In this document: positions 1 through 9,214 of the stretch, one piece after another
Layout: every line of letters starts with the position of its first letter
How positions within the stretch are numbered: the stretch's first letter is position 1
From: Bacteroidales bacterium UBA4893
GTDB taxonomy: Bacteria > Bacteroidota > Bacteroidia > Bacteroidales > P3
Assembly (NCBI GenBank): GCA_002399025.1
Contig: DHCV01000006.1
Location: 1-40,042, forward strand
Length of the DNA: 40,042 nucleotides
Reading direction: 5' to 3'
Program-made: the position numbers and the translations under genes
Notes under the pieces: generated by a model
What the model saw: the letters and a program-made list of their open reading frames with translations, nothing else
What the model was told of the DNA's origin: nothing
The model's database searches: none

Positions 1-18
1 GAATAAAACACTAAGATG

Positions 19-1168
19 TTGTAGGCAATGCGCGGAGACAGTGCAGTAGAAACTTGAAAATAGAACAGAAATTAAACCGTTCTGACAAGAACATTATAAT
101 TTTCAGAAATGAAAAAAGGAATTCAATTTATCGTTTTAACTTGTCTTGTGAGTTGGACAATAGCAGGAGTGGCAATTGGACTTGGTTTACACGAAGCGAA
201 AGGATTATCGTATACAGTCTTTGCTGCAACTTATATGCTACTGCCCGCTATTTGTGTAATAATTCTTCAAAAACTTCATAAGGAAAAACTGTTTAGCAAT
301 CTTAATATTTCTTTTCGGTTCAACCGTTGGTTTCTTGTGGCAGGAGTAATCCCTATTCTCTATGCGTTTATAACATTAGGGATAAATTTATTCTTTCCGA
401 ATGTTTCTTTTTCGGTTAACTACGAAGGGCTTCTTTCGAGTTTACCTGCTGAACAAGCAACACTTGTTGCAGAACGGTTATCAAAATTTCCGCCTGTTGT
501 TTTTTTATTGATAAACCTTGTACAAGTAATTATTGCAGGCTGCACAATAAATGCTTTTTTTGCCTTTGGTGAAGAACTCGGTTGGCGTGGTTATCTGCTT
601 AAAGCATTAAAAGGCAAGAAATTTTTGTCTGTTTCATTGATTACAGGATTTATATGGGGCTTGTGGCATTTTCCACTCATTCTTATTGGACACAATTATC
701 CGCAACACCCCATAACAGGCGTTGGAATGATGACTATTTGGTGTATTCTGCTTTCGCCTGTAATAACTTACATTGTAATAAAATCGAAATCAGTAATTAC
801 AGCAGCGATTTATCACGGAACTCTGAATGCCATTGCAGGAATTGGCGTTTTGTATCTTGTTGGAGGCAATGACCTTACAAATGGGGTGACAGGAATTGCA
901 GGATTTATAACTTTACTATTAATAAATATTGCTTTCTTCTTCTACGACAGATATATTACAAAAGAAAATATTTTCACAAAAGAGATTGGCGAATTTTGAT
1001 AAATGTTCTTAAATGCAACGACAGAAACATAAAATGCACTGCCTACAACAAGGTATTGCCAAAAGCGGGGCTGAACGGCTTCGATTGGACATTTGTGCGA
1101 GGTTCAGCTTTCGTTCTTCGATTGAATTTTTGTGCTAAAAATCCCCGCCTTCGGCAATACCCGAACCG
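19..1168 (+). mobile_element. Gene cassette 1, carrying a CPBP-family protease
   Basis: The cassette runs from the TT after G18 to the G of the R' box at 1168. It has the ordinary single-gene form: about 90 bases of leader, one gene (109-999), and a terminal attC. Its opening bases match the reverse complement of its own R'' box over 10 nt. Confidence 0.8.
109..999 (+). CDS. CPBP-family intramembrane glutamic protease (CAAX-like)
   Basis: This is a 296-residue multi-pass membrane protein with the three conserved motifs of the CPBP (CAAX protease and bacteriocin-processing) family. Motif 1 is EELGWRGYLL with the paired glutamates at 155-156 and R160. Motif 2 is a WHFP segment with H187. Motif 3 is HGTLN with H236 and N240. 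In the family, the motif 1 glutamates and the two histidines form the active site inside the membrane. Bacterial members take part in processing of small peptides, bacteriocin self-immunity or protein maturation, but the substrate cannot be told from sequence. The N-terminal segment is hydrophobic and the start ATG follows an A-rich leader. It is the only gene of cassette 1, so it is probably mobile. All catalytic residues are present, and I see no truncation. Confidence 0.9.
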   Translation: MKKGIQFIVLTCLVSWTIAGVAIGLGLHEAKGLSYTVFAATYMLLPAICVIILQKLHKEKLFSNLNISFRFNRWFLVAGVIPILYAFITLGINLFFPNVSFSVNYEGLLSSLPAEQATLVAERLSKFPPVVFLLINLVQVIIAGCTINAFFAFGEELGWRGYLLKALKGKKFLSVSLITGFIWGLWHFPLILIGHNYPQHPITGVGMMTIWCILLSPVITYIVIKSKSVITAAIYHGTLNAIAGIGVLYLVGGNDLTNGVTGIAGFITLLLINIAFFFYDRYITKENIFTKEIGEF

Positions 1169-1174
1169 TTATGC
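1040..1174. other. attC site of cassette 1
   Basis: The R'' box TGCCTACAAC (1040-1049) is followed by the arm GGTATTGCC (1052-1060) and GCGGGG (1065-1070). The partner arms are CCCCGC (1143-1148) and GGCAATACC (1153-1161), with a partly unpaired AAAA/CTTC step between them. The R' box GTTATGC starts at 1168. The interior also contains a CTGAAC/GTTCAG pair. Total length is about 135 nt, within the range of long attC sites. The left spacer is 2 nt and the right spacer 6 nt, an asymmetry typical of attC. Confidence 0.85.
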
Positions 1175-1279
1175 TTCACCCTTAAAAAGGACAGAGCAGA
1201 CAATAAATAAACAGAAAAGATGAAAGATAAAATGCCGACGCTTCGCAAAATCAAAAGAGCTTCAACCCTACACGCAAAG

Positions 1280-1309
1280 CCAACGTTTTGCAGCACATTT
1301 GCTTTTGCC
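1280..1309 (+). repeat. Left copy of an imperfect direct repeat bracketing the DISARM-like operon
   Basis: The repeat begins CCAACG, continues TTTTG and contains the 13-base core GCAGCACATTTGC (1290-1302), then a T-rich end. A close copy lies at 9215-9248. It is 40 bases upstream of the first operon gene. Confidence 0.6.
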
Positions 1310-1348
1310 CGAACGCTCAACGTACAGAATGACAAGAACAATTAAAAG

Positions 1349-2251
1349 ATGATTTTAAACGAGACATATTATCAAACACTTTGGAGAAAATTTGAAAACG
1401 TCAAAACTTTGAATGTTTTCAATAATAATACTTCGTGTTTGACAACAAAACTTATTTTAGAACATTATAATAAAAACCAACCAATACACATTAACTTCCA
1501 GGAATTTAAAGATATACTTTGTGAAATCGGCAAACATTTGTTTGTTGAGTTTTCAAATGACATCTACCTGAATCACTATGACTTACCTGACAATTTTTCA
1601 GTTGGAGACAAGTTGAAACGAATAGCAGACAATCAGTATTATGAAATAATAAGTGCAGGACATAACAATTACACTTTAAGGCAAGTTCTCCGAAAAACAA
1701 GTTATAATGTTTTTCCAGTAACTATACCAAACCAAAACTATGACAGACTAACAAAGTTTTATCTAAAAGTTGATTCAGGTATTAGTGAAAAAACAATAAA
1801 AAATTATTTTTCATATTTTGAAAACCTGAATAGTAAGAAAATTGATTTTCCAAGAATAAATTTTGAAAAGAAAATAGTATTCATCTCCAAAAAAATACTA
1901 TGGGACTGTTTGGCTGATAAAAACAAAATACCATCGACATATTTGCCAAATCCTAGGGAAGAAAATAATGTATCAGAGATCAGATCAATTCCAGCCCTGC
2001 ATGATTGTCTGGTTTATTTTACCCCAAAATATGAAGTTTGTTATCAAAACCTGCTTTTGAAAAACGAGAAAATAAAAGCAATAGTTCTATTTGATACAGA
2101 AGTAGATCAAATAGAACAAATATTGCAGGATAAACCTCGTTTCGGGTTTAACATTATTGTTATCTCAAACAGTTTTTCGCCTATGAAAAATCAGGCAATC
2201 CCTTGTTGGAATTGGTTTAAAGAAGAAATTGAAATCGTAAACGCTTTATGA
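1349..2251 (+). CDS. Unrecognised protein, first gene of DISARM-like operon; possible N-terminal half of a split DrmE-like protein
   Basis: This 300-residue soluble protein has no signal peptide or membrane segment. I do not recognise it with certainty. Its last 100 residues alternate predicted strands and helices, with a DCLVYFTP segment and a KAIVLFD segment, reminiscent of a RecA-like or helicase-like domain without Walker motifs. It ends in ATGA, overlapping the start of the next gene by 4 bases, so the two are translationally coupled. Its length plus that of the next gene (300 + 490) is near what I recall for DrmE of class 2 DISARM, so a split DrmE is one possibility. No methyltransferase, nuclease or PLD (HKD) motif is visible. 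The ATG follows an A-rich stretch, and no clear promoter is seen. Confidence 0.75.
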   Translation: MILNETYYQTLWRKFENVKTLNVFNNNTSCLTTKLILEHYNKNQPIHINFQEFKDILCEIGKHLFVEFSNDIYLNHYDLPDNFSVGDKLKRIADNQYYEIISAGHNNYTLRQVLRKTSYNVFPVTIPNQNYDRLTKFYLKVDSGISEKTIKNYFSYFENLNSKKIDFPRINFEKKIVFISKKILWDCLADKNKIPSTYLPNPREENNVSEIRSIPALHDCLVYFTPKYEVCYQNLLLKNEKIKAIVLFDTEVDQIEQILQDKPRFGFNIIVISNSFSPMKNQAIPCWNWFKEEIEIVNAL

Positions 2252-3720
2252 TTAAATTCAAAAACATACCGGACAATGAATTGGACAAACTTATCAATAA
2301 ACTTGATGAGACAATATCTTTCGTCAATTCAGAATTTGGTATTGAATTAAAATCTTACGGAAACATTTTGCGCATTGCCATAAATGCCATTCAACAAGAA
2401 ACTGTTGAAAACCTGATTGAACGGGTCACGCTAAACAAAGAATTGGAAAGAGCATTGGACAATACAGGCGGTTACACAGTAGATTATCTTAACGGAAACA
2501 ATCCCAAAGCCGGATTACTAGAAACACTTTATTATCTCAAAGAAAATCTGCCCAAACAACAAGTCCTTTTAAAGTTTCTGAACGAAACAGACAAAAAGAC
2601 AATCGCCGTTTTCGACAACAATGATTTGGATTTTGTTGGCAGGAATATCAGAAACAGGAAAGTTGAAGTTATATCCTTTTCGGCATTGCAAAAAGCAGAT
2701 ACAAAAAATAAAGTTCTGGTTTTCCATTCATTTAACGGACAAAAGGATTTTGATTACCTGTACAATCTAGACAACGAAATACGTCTTATCCTTTACAAAC
2801 AGGAAAAAAATCTGTATTACAAGTATCTCGACCAAAGAAAAAAACTGATTGAAGAAGAAATAAAATCAACAGACCGCTTTAAAATTTGTGGTGTTGATTA
2901 TGTCGGAATAAGGGACAGCGTAACCGATATTAGCACAACTATTAACGGTATTGTTTCCCGATTAGACGAAATGAACTGCAAGGCTTATGAAGGCTACAAA
3001 AACGAATGTGATTTATTGCTTAACGAGATTGAGGAAAAACTCATTTACAAAGTAACTTCAAATAGAGCAACACTGTTTTTAGAAAGCAACGATACGATTT
3101 TTACAGACAAGGGCGAACTGATGAAATCGTATAAAATCAAGGTTGGCAATAAAATAAGGATTTATCCCAAAGAGGAATTAGCGGAAAATTTATATCAGGT
3201 TGCCGTGGAAACCGAACCCGATATTTTTGGAATTGTAGAAGAACACGCCATATTTTGGAAACAACTCATTAATGAATTAAGGCATAAAATGGGCGATGAT
3301 TTGCTTTATCAAAAGCTGAAAGAAAAAGGACTTAGAATATTGCCCGCCACCTTAGCAACGTATGGAAAGGGTTACAGGAAGTTCCCGATGTTCAACAATG
3401 ATTTAAGGGCGATTTTCAGGTTATATTATCACGACAAACCGGATAATGAAATTGACGCTATTTTAAAACCAATTCTCAAATCAAAAACCACCTATAACAG
3501 TACGATGATTGTACTTGGGCGTGGTTTGAAACAGGAATTGCGTTTATTTTTAATGAAAAAGAAAATCGGGGAAATCCTGCAAAAAAGAAATTTCAATGAA
3601 AATACTTTGCAAACTTTTGTTGATGATTTTATGCCGATACACATTGTAACCGACAAGGAAGTATTTTGCGATAACATTGAAACATTGGAAGAAACAACCT
3701 TACAACAGATTGAATTATGA
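2248..3720 (+). CDS. Probable DISARM accessory protein, DrmE-like C-terminal region
   Basis: This 490-residue soluble protein overlaps its neighbours on both sides by ATGA, which indicates strong translational coupling. An N-terminal alpha-helical region is followed by an alpha/beta region (about residues 120-190) with KTIAVFDNND and VLVFHSF strands, resembling the second half of a degenerate helicase or Rossmann-like fold. The C-terminal part (about 360-460) contains an ILPATLATYGKGYRKFP element followed by helices. This resembles the helix-turn-helix-like C-terminal region, with a G-x-R-x-F/I-P pattern, that I associate with DrmE-type proteins of class 2 DISARM. That match is from memory and needs a profile search. 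I see no Walker A, methyltransferase or nuclease motif. The position directly before drmA and the coupling indicate a part in the same complex or response. Confidence 0.7.
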   Translation: MIKFKNIPDNELDKLINKLDETISFVNSEFGIELKSYGNILRIAINAIQQETVENLIERVTLNKELERALDNTGGYTVDYLNGNNPKAGLLETLYYLKENLPKQQVLLKFLNETDKKTIAVFDNNDLDFVGRNIRNRKVEVISFSALQKADTKNKVLVFHSFNGQKDFDYLYNLDNEIRLILYKQEKNLYYKYLDQRKKLIEEEIKSTDRFKICGVDYVGIRDSVTDISTTINGIVSRLDEMNCKAYEGYKNECDLLLNEIEEKLIYKVTSNRATLFLESNDTIFTDKGELMKSYKIKVGNKIRIYPKEELAENLYQVAVETEPDIFGIVEEHAIFWKQLINELRHKMGDDLLYQKLKEKGLRILPATLATYGKGYRKFPMFNNDLRAIFRLYYHDKPDNEIDAILKPILKSKTTYNSTMIVLGRGLKQELRLFLMKKKIGEILQKRNFNENTLQTFVDDFMPIHIVTDKEVFCDNIETLEETTLQQIEL

Positions 3721-6700
3721 GCATAGAAAAGAATAGGTACATTGTTATTGAACGTGTCCAAAAAGAGATTATCGGTCCGGGTTCCGACATTTTCCGGTGT
3801 AAAGATGATTTTAGCAATGAAATTATTGAAGGAAAACCTTTGCAACGGTATTTTTCAGGTATTCTGTTCCCCAAGCAATTACAGCTAAACGCAGGCGATA
3901 ATGGCGAACAGGAAATGAAAGAAGAGGATGCGGACGACACAACCGATTTAACATCTGATTTGGTCGAACCTGAAACTAAAGAACGAGAAATATTTGAAGA
4001 AGATGAAGACGAAATTGATAAAAAAGATACCCAACCCAAATACACTGCAAATACTTTCTTTCCCTCTCATTTCGGGATAACATTCGCCGTTGAAAAAAAC
4101 TGCGACATGTTCAACGCAATCATAAATTTTGGCAATTACAGCAAAGCCAAATATGACGATATTAAAATTCCGTACAGTGGCGAAGGGATAAACCTATTGA
4201 GCGAACACGGTTTAATCCATTATGTAAGCTATGATGAAAAAAACAAAACACTATCACAAACCCAAAAAATTCAGCGAACCAAAGACGGCAAACCAACCGA
4301 AGAATATTTACATTTTCAGGACAGTTTAAAGTCTTTAGGAAAAAATACGTCTTACGACCACGCACTATATAAAACCATTACAAAACTGTTTTTCAAAGAC
4401 AAATACAAACGAAACGACAATTGCATTGAGTTGGAAATAAACATTGCCAATATTCTCGATGCTAGCAATCAACACATTGAATTAAAATTATCGGAACAAC
4501 CAAACTGCGATACCGAAAATTGGAGCAAAGAAATGAAAGAAAATCTTGTTTTCCATTTGAAACTTTACACCGATTATGCAGACAAATATTATATCAAAGC
4601 CGTTATTGAAAATAAAACCTTAATTCCAAAAGACAAATTTTCACTTTCAAAAGAAAAAGTAAATAAACTGTCTTGTTTTCAAACTAGAATCAGGATTGAG
4701 AGCGATAAACTTTTACCGTTCAGAGATTACAAAGCACACCTGTACAAAACAGACGAAGACAAAATGCTGGACTATCTCTATCGGGACAAATTGGCTTTCG
4801 GAATCGGGCATAACACAGCCTGCACATGGGAAAATGCCCAATCGCCCAACACGCCGCAATGGATACAATCAACTTTTTTGCCCGAATATGACGTAAAAAG
4901 CCAAAGTTCCGAAACTGACAAAATCAAAGGCGACATTCTGAATATTAAAAATCTGTCCGTTTATAATACAAACAGGGAAAACATTATTTCAAATCTCAGA
5001 CAGGTTGCCGAAGCCTACAAAAATTGGATTGAAAATGAACGGAAATCCGCTAACGGAAATGACTTGGGATTGAAAAACATTGCCAAATGTGAGCAGATTT
5101 ATGACAGAATTAGCAATGGGATAAAATTATTGACAGAAAATGAAAATGCCTTGCGGGCTTTCCGGTTAGCCAATACTGCTATTTACCTGCAAATGTTTCA
5201 ACACCAGCAGCATTTTAGCAATAAAAAGGAAGGTTTTGAAGTTTGGGAACGTAATGAAATTTTGCAACATAAGTTTGAAGATTATGCCTCACTGCCTTTT
5301 CCGTCTGACAGAGTACCCGAATGGCGACCGTTTCAGTTAGCGTTTATACTACAATGTCTGACCTCGTTTGCAGAAGAAGACAGTAAAGAAAAAGAATTAA
5401 TCGACCTGTTGTATTTCCCCACGGGCGGCGGAAAAACAGAAGCCTATTTAGCCGTTTCCGCATTTCTTATTTTTTGGCGCAGAATACAATATCCAAACAA
5501 CTATGACGGGGTAAATATCATAATTCGCTATACATTGCGGTTGCTTTCGGCACAACAATTTGAGCGAGCTTCAAAAATGATTTTAGCCTGCGAATTTATC
5601 CGAAGCTATTATAAAGATTTAGGCGACAGTAAAATTTCCATTGGTTTTTGGGTAGGGAAACAAACCATTCCAAATTATCTGAAAGATGCCAAAAAGAAGT
5701 TAGAAGCTACACAGAATAAACTAAACAAAGGCGATAGCTATGTTATAAACCCTTTTCAGTTATCAAATTGCCAGTGGTGCAATACCAAAATTATTTCCCG
5801 ATTATCGGAAAAAGAAACAACTTATCAAATCGGACACAGAATAGGAAGAACACAATTACACAGCCAATGCCTGAATGAGAATTGCCATTTCTCTGAAAAA
5901 AACGGCGGATTGCCTGTTGTGCTGATTGATGACGATATTTATTCAAAACCGCCAACAATTCTTTTTGCCACTGTTGATAAATTTGCAACACTGGCTTGGA
6001 AGGGCGAAGCAACTACTTTTTTCAATAATGGTGCAAACCGAAAACCCGAACTGATTATTCAGGACGAATTGCACTTGCTTAACGGTACGTTGGGCAGCTT
6101 AGTCGGCTTATTTGAAAATGCTTTGTTGCAACTTTGCGACAATCCTAAAATAATTGCTTCCACTGCCACAGTTAAGAATGTGGACAAACAAATTCAGGGT
6201 TTGTATGGGCGGGAAGCAAGAATTTTTCCGCAATACGCCACCAGTGCCGACGATACGTTCTTTTCAAAAATAATTGAAGAAAGCAAAAGAAAATACATTG
6301 GTATTTTACCAACAGGAAAAACAACAGTTGTTACGAACTTGCAACTGTTGGCTTCCCTGCTATACGCAAGGTTGGAAATTTGGAAAAATGCCACAGACAA
6401 AAAAGATGCAGACAGTTTTTGGACAATATTGTCGTATTTCAAAAGCCTGAAAGAAATCGGACGGTTTTCCAACAAAATTAATTCAGAGTTAAAGCCGATT
6501 ATCAAACAACTACAAGTTCGGTATTTGGACAATAACGATACAACAGCCAACAACTACCATAAACTTTCGTATCGGAATATCGAATTAACAAGCCGTATCC
6601 CGAACGAAAGAATCAAAAAGAATTTAGACAAATTGGAAATTCAATTTGACGGAAACATTAAAGAACGCAAGGCTTACGACTTGGTTTTGGCAACCAACAT

Positions 6701-7322
6701 GATTAGCGTTGGGCTTGACGTAGGCAGGCTGGGCATTATGGTAGTGAACGGAATGCCGCCAAATACGGCAGAATACATTCAGGCAAGCAGCCGTGTGGCG
6801 CGGAAAAACGAAGGTCTGGTTTTAACGCTTTACGACCCTTTCAATAGCCGTGATTTATCTTACTTTGAAGATTTTGTCCAGTTCCACAAAACTTTTTACA
6901 AACAGGTTGAACCTTTGAGCGTAACGCCTTTTGCTGAAAATGCTTTGGATAAAATGCTGTTCACGCTTATACTTGCCTATTTCAGACACACAACAAAATA
7001 TACGGCTAATGACACTGCAAGTGCATTAATTGACGACACTGTAAAAGATAACCTAAGAAACAACCTCATACGGCTATTTCAAAACCATAAGTTCGCTCAA
7101 AATGATATGCAACTTATCACAGAAAAAATAGACGACATATTAAGAGACTGGAAATATAAAATTGAGGCGCAAAAAGATTTAAAATACTATTGGGCAAACC
7201 ACCCGAAAGAATCGTTGATTGTCCCGATGCAGGAAAAGAAAAATGACGATGAAACATTAACGGCAATGCAATCCATGCGAAGCGTAGAACCAAGCGCAGA
7301 AATACTAATCAGACAATATTAA
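3717..7322 (+). CDS. drmA: DrmA-like superfamily 2 helicase of a DISARM-related system
   Basis: This 1201-residue protein has helicase motifs in order: motif I FPTGGGKT (K573), motif II DELH (D783-H786), motif III STAT (815-818), motif V SVGLDVGRLG (997 on) and motif VI QASSRVAR (1022-1029). The N-terminal part has an RYFSGILFP element and an acidic run (about residues 62-105, rich in E and D), followed by a long beta-rich domain, as in DrmA of DISARM. Between motifs I and II a CxxC pair (C685, C688) and C718/C723 suggest an inserted zinc ribbon. In DISARM, DrmA binds DNA together with DrmB and translocates on it using ATP. All motifs needed for ATP hydrolysis look intact. The gene is coupled to the upstream gene by ATGA and lies 5 bases before drmB. 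Confidence 0.88.
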   Translation: MSIEKNRYIVIERVQKEIIGPGSDIFRCKDDFSNEIIEGKPLQRYFSGILFPKQLQLNAGDNGEQEMKEEDADDTTDLTSDLVEPETKEREIFEEDEDEIDKKDTQPKYTANTFFPSHFGITFAVEKNCDMFNAIINFGNYSKAKYDDIKIPYSGEGINLLSEHGLIHYVSYDEKNKTLSQTQKIQRTKDGKPTEEYLHFQDSLKSLGKNTSYDHALYKTITKLFFKDKYKRNDNCIELEINIANILDASNQHIELKLSEQPNCDTENWSKEMKENLVFHLKLYTDYADKYYIKAVIENKTLIPKDKFSLSKEKVNKLSCFQTRIRIESDKLLPFRDYKAHLYKTDEDKMLDYLYRDKLAFGIGHNTACTWENAQSPNTPQWIQSTFLPEYDVKSQSSETDKIKGDILNIKNLSVYNTNRENIISNLRQVAEAYKNWIENERKSANGNDLGLKNIAKCEQIYDRISNGIKLLTENENALRAFRLANTAIYLQMFQHQQHFSNKKEGFEVWERNEILQHKFEDYASLPFPSDRVPEWRPFQLAFILQCLTSFAEEDSKEKELIDLLYFPTGGGKTEAYLAVSAFLIFWRRIQYPNNYDGVNIIIRYTLRLLSAQQFERASKMILACEFIRSYYKDLGDSKISIGFWVGKQTIPNYLKDAKKKLEATQNKLNKGDSYVINPFQLSNCQWCNTKIISRLSEKETTYQIGHRIGRTQLHSQCLNENCHFSEKNGGLPVVLIDDDIYSKPPTILFATVDKFATLAWKGEATTFFNNGANRKPELIIQDELHLLNGTLGSLVGLFENALLQLCDNPKIIASTATVKNVDKQIQGLYGREARIFPQYATSADDTFFSKIIEESKRKYIGILPTGKTTVVTNLQLLASLLYARLEIWKNATDKKDADSFWTILSYFKSLKEIGRFSNKINSELKPIIKQLQVRYLDNNDTTANNYHKLSYRNIELTSRIPNERIKKNLDKLEIQFDGNIKERKAYDLVLATNMISVGLDVGRLGIMVVNGMPPNTAEYIQASSRVARKNEGLVLTLYDPFNSRDLSYFEDFVQFHKTFYKQVEPLSVTPFAENALDKMLFTLILAYFRHTTKYTANDTASALIDDTVKDNLRNNLIRLFQNHKFAQNDMQLITEKIDDILRDWKYKIEAQKDLKYYWANHPKESLIVPMQEKKNDDETLTAMQSMRSVEPSAEILIRQY

Positions 7323-7327
7323 AAGCT

Positions 7328-9211
7328 ATGCCAAACGATAAAATAAAACACGGAAGGAGTAAACATATTTCCAATTACGGCGGTATTGGCTCTCTAATTG
7401 AAACAACCGACAATTCTATTATCATAGAAACATTTGATAGTTGGGGATATGCAGATTTAAACGAGAAACTGGCTCATTACATTATCAAAGACGACCGTTT
7501 GTTGCAACGCCTGAAAAATCGTTTTCCCAACCTTAAACATTTGGTAGCTATTCCTACCGACAGAGATTCAATTTTACACCATATACAACCAAAAGCAAGC
7601 TATTTTCCGAAGTGGTTTTATTGCACAAATCCTAAATGTGGCAGGTTAGCAACCTACGATGAATGGTTAAAAAGATGGTTGGCAGCAGGAAAAAAGCGAG
7701 AGTTTTTTAATCCGCCAAAGTGTAGTAACAATGATTGTAACGAAAATCATTTAGAGCAAATCCGTTTTGTGATGACATGCAGCAATGGGCATATTCAAGA
7801 TTTACCTTGGGAATTATGGAACAATCGTTTGCCAACCGATAGAACCAACGAGGAAGAAAACGAAGACGAAAACAAAAATGAAAAGACAAAGGGACCTCAA
7901 TTAGATTTCTCTAAAAAATGTTGTGAGCGACAGGATTTGGTTTATAAAATAAGCCGTGAAAACACTGAATTATCAGGTATCTGGATTGAATGTAAAAGTT
8001 GTGGTAAAAAAGCAAACCTGAAAGGTATTTTTAATTATGAGCAAAAATGTAACGGCAAAAAATTCTGGTTAGGACAATTGAATGGCAAGTTTCATGAAGA
8101 AGAATGTACAGCTATAACAAGTGTAAAACTGAAAACAAGCAACAGCGTTTATTATGCAAATACATTAAGTAGTTTGTATATTCCCGAATTGCAAAATCCG
8201 CTTTCACCCGAAATAAGGATTGATATTGACAATATGGTCGAAAGTGGTCAATTTACTGCCGAACAAATAGTTCAATTGATAAGTATTCAGAAAAAAATAG
8301 ACAAAGAACTCATTCAACAATATTTAGAAACAGGCGACATTAAATACATTCCCGACAATATCTACCGACAAACAGAATACGATTATTTTCTGGAGAAAGT
8401 ACAGTCTGATAACAAACAAATCAAATTTCGTATAATTGATTGCAGCGCACTAATCAACGGTTTTTCCAAATTAGTAAAAATTGATAAGTTAAAAAAGACT
8501 ACCGTTCAAACTTCTTTTACCCGAAATGAACCGATTGACATAGATTCAATCCTGCAAAATCAGAACGAATATGAATATGCCGTTCAACGGCAATCTATTT
8601 CTAAAAACAGTTTTGATACAAAAACATTACCGGCATTGGAAAGTTACGGAGAAGGGATTCTGTTTGTTTTAGACAGGGAAAAATTAGAACTATGGGAGAA
8701 ACAACAGGAAGTGGTTGAACGAACGGAAAAGATAAAGTCGAACGCTCGAAATGCCGATTGGAAATCTCACCAAATTACTGCAAAAACTTTAACACCAAGA
8801 AAGATATTAATTCATACGCTTTCCCATTTACTAATGCGTGAACTGGAATATGTTTGCGGTTATCCTATATCTTCTTTGTCTGAAAGATTGTACGTTAGTG
8901 AAACAATGCACGGATTTTTAATCTCAGCTTTTGACGGAACAGATGGATATTTGGGGGGACTTTCAAACTTATGCAACGATATGGAGAATCTGGGAGATAT
9001 TATTAATAGTGCAATTCTCAGGGCGACAGATTGTTCTTCCGACCCGATTTGCATAGAATCGGACGGACAAGGTGTAGGTCAACTCAATTTAGCAGCCTGT
9101 CATTCCTGTACTTTGACACCTGAAACAACTTGTGAATTATCAAACTTATACCTTGACAGAAATTTAATTGTAAATAAAGAATATGGTTATTTTAAATCAA
9201 TAATAAGCTAA
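7328..9211 (+). CDS. drmB: DrmB-like DUF1998 protein of a DISARM-related system
   Basis: This 627-residue protein has the features of DrmB. An N-terminal zinc region has C99/C104, C132/C137 and C151-SNG-H155, followed by IQDLPWELW, the GH-x-x-D-x-PW-x-x-W signature of the family. A further CKSCG pair follows. The C-terminal DUF1998 domain begins about residue 490 with HTLSHLLMREL (H496) and ends with cysteines C591, C594 and C602, a probable metal site. In DISARM, DrmB pairs with DrmA, and the complex recognises and blocks incoming DNA. The start lies 5 bases after drmA, and this is the last gene of the operon. In known systems drmC (a phospholipase D family protein) usually follows. Here the operon stops and the direct repeat begins 4 bases downstream. 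Confidence 0.9.
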   Translation: MPNDKIKHGRSKHISNYGGIGSLIETTDNSIIIETFDSWGYADLNEKLAHYIIKDDRLLQRLKNRFPNLKHLVAIPTDRDSILHHIQPKASYFPKWFYCTNPKCGRLATYDEWLKRWLAAGKKREFFNPPKCSNNDCNENHLEQIRFVMTCSNGHIQDLPWELWNNRLPTDRTNEEENEDENKNEKTKGPQLDFSKKCCERQDLVYKISRENTELSGIWIECKSCGKKANLKGIFNYEQKCNGKKFWLGQLNGKFHEEECTAITSVKLKTSNSVYYANTLSSLYIPELQNPLSPEIRIDIDNMVESGQFTAEQIVQLISIQKKIDKELIQQYLETGDIKYIPDNIYRQTEYDYFLEKVQSDNKQIKFRIIDCSALINGFSKLVKIDKLKKTTVQTSFTRNEPIDIDSILQNQNEYEYAVQRQSISKNSFDTKTLPALESYGEGILFVLDREKLELWEKQQEVVERTEKIKSNARNADWKSHQITAKTLTPRKILIHTLSHLLMRELEYVCGYPISSLSERLYVSETMHGFLISAFDGTDGYLGGLSNLCNDMENLGDIINSAILRATDCSSDPICIESDGQGVGQLNLAACHSCTLTPETTCELSNLYLDRNLIVNKEYGYFKSIIS

Positions 9212-9214
9212 ATT

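Noticed and set aside
996..1223. Reading frame across the attC of cassette 1
   Set aside because: It runs through the fold-back site and the cassette junction and has no protein-like composition.
1135..1341. Minus-strand frame in the cassette 2 leader
   Set aside because: It overlaps the attC and the direct repeat and is low in plausible domain features; it is probably chance.
1349..9211. Methyltransferase or restriction enzyme in the DISARM-like operon
   Set aside because: I looked for amino-methyltransferase, cytosine-methyltransferase, HKD and PD-(D/E)xK patterns in the four proteins and saw none.
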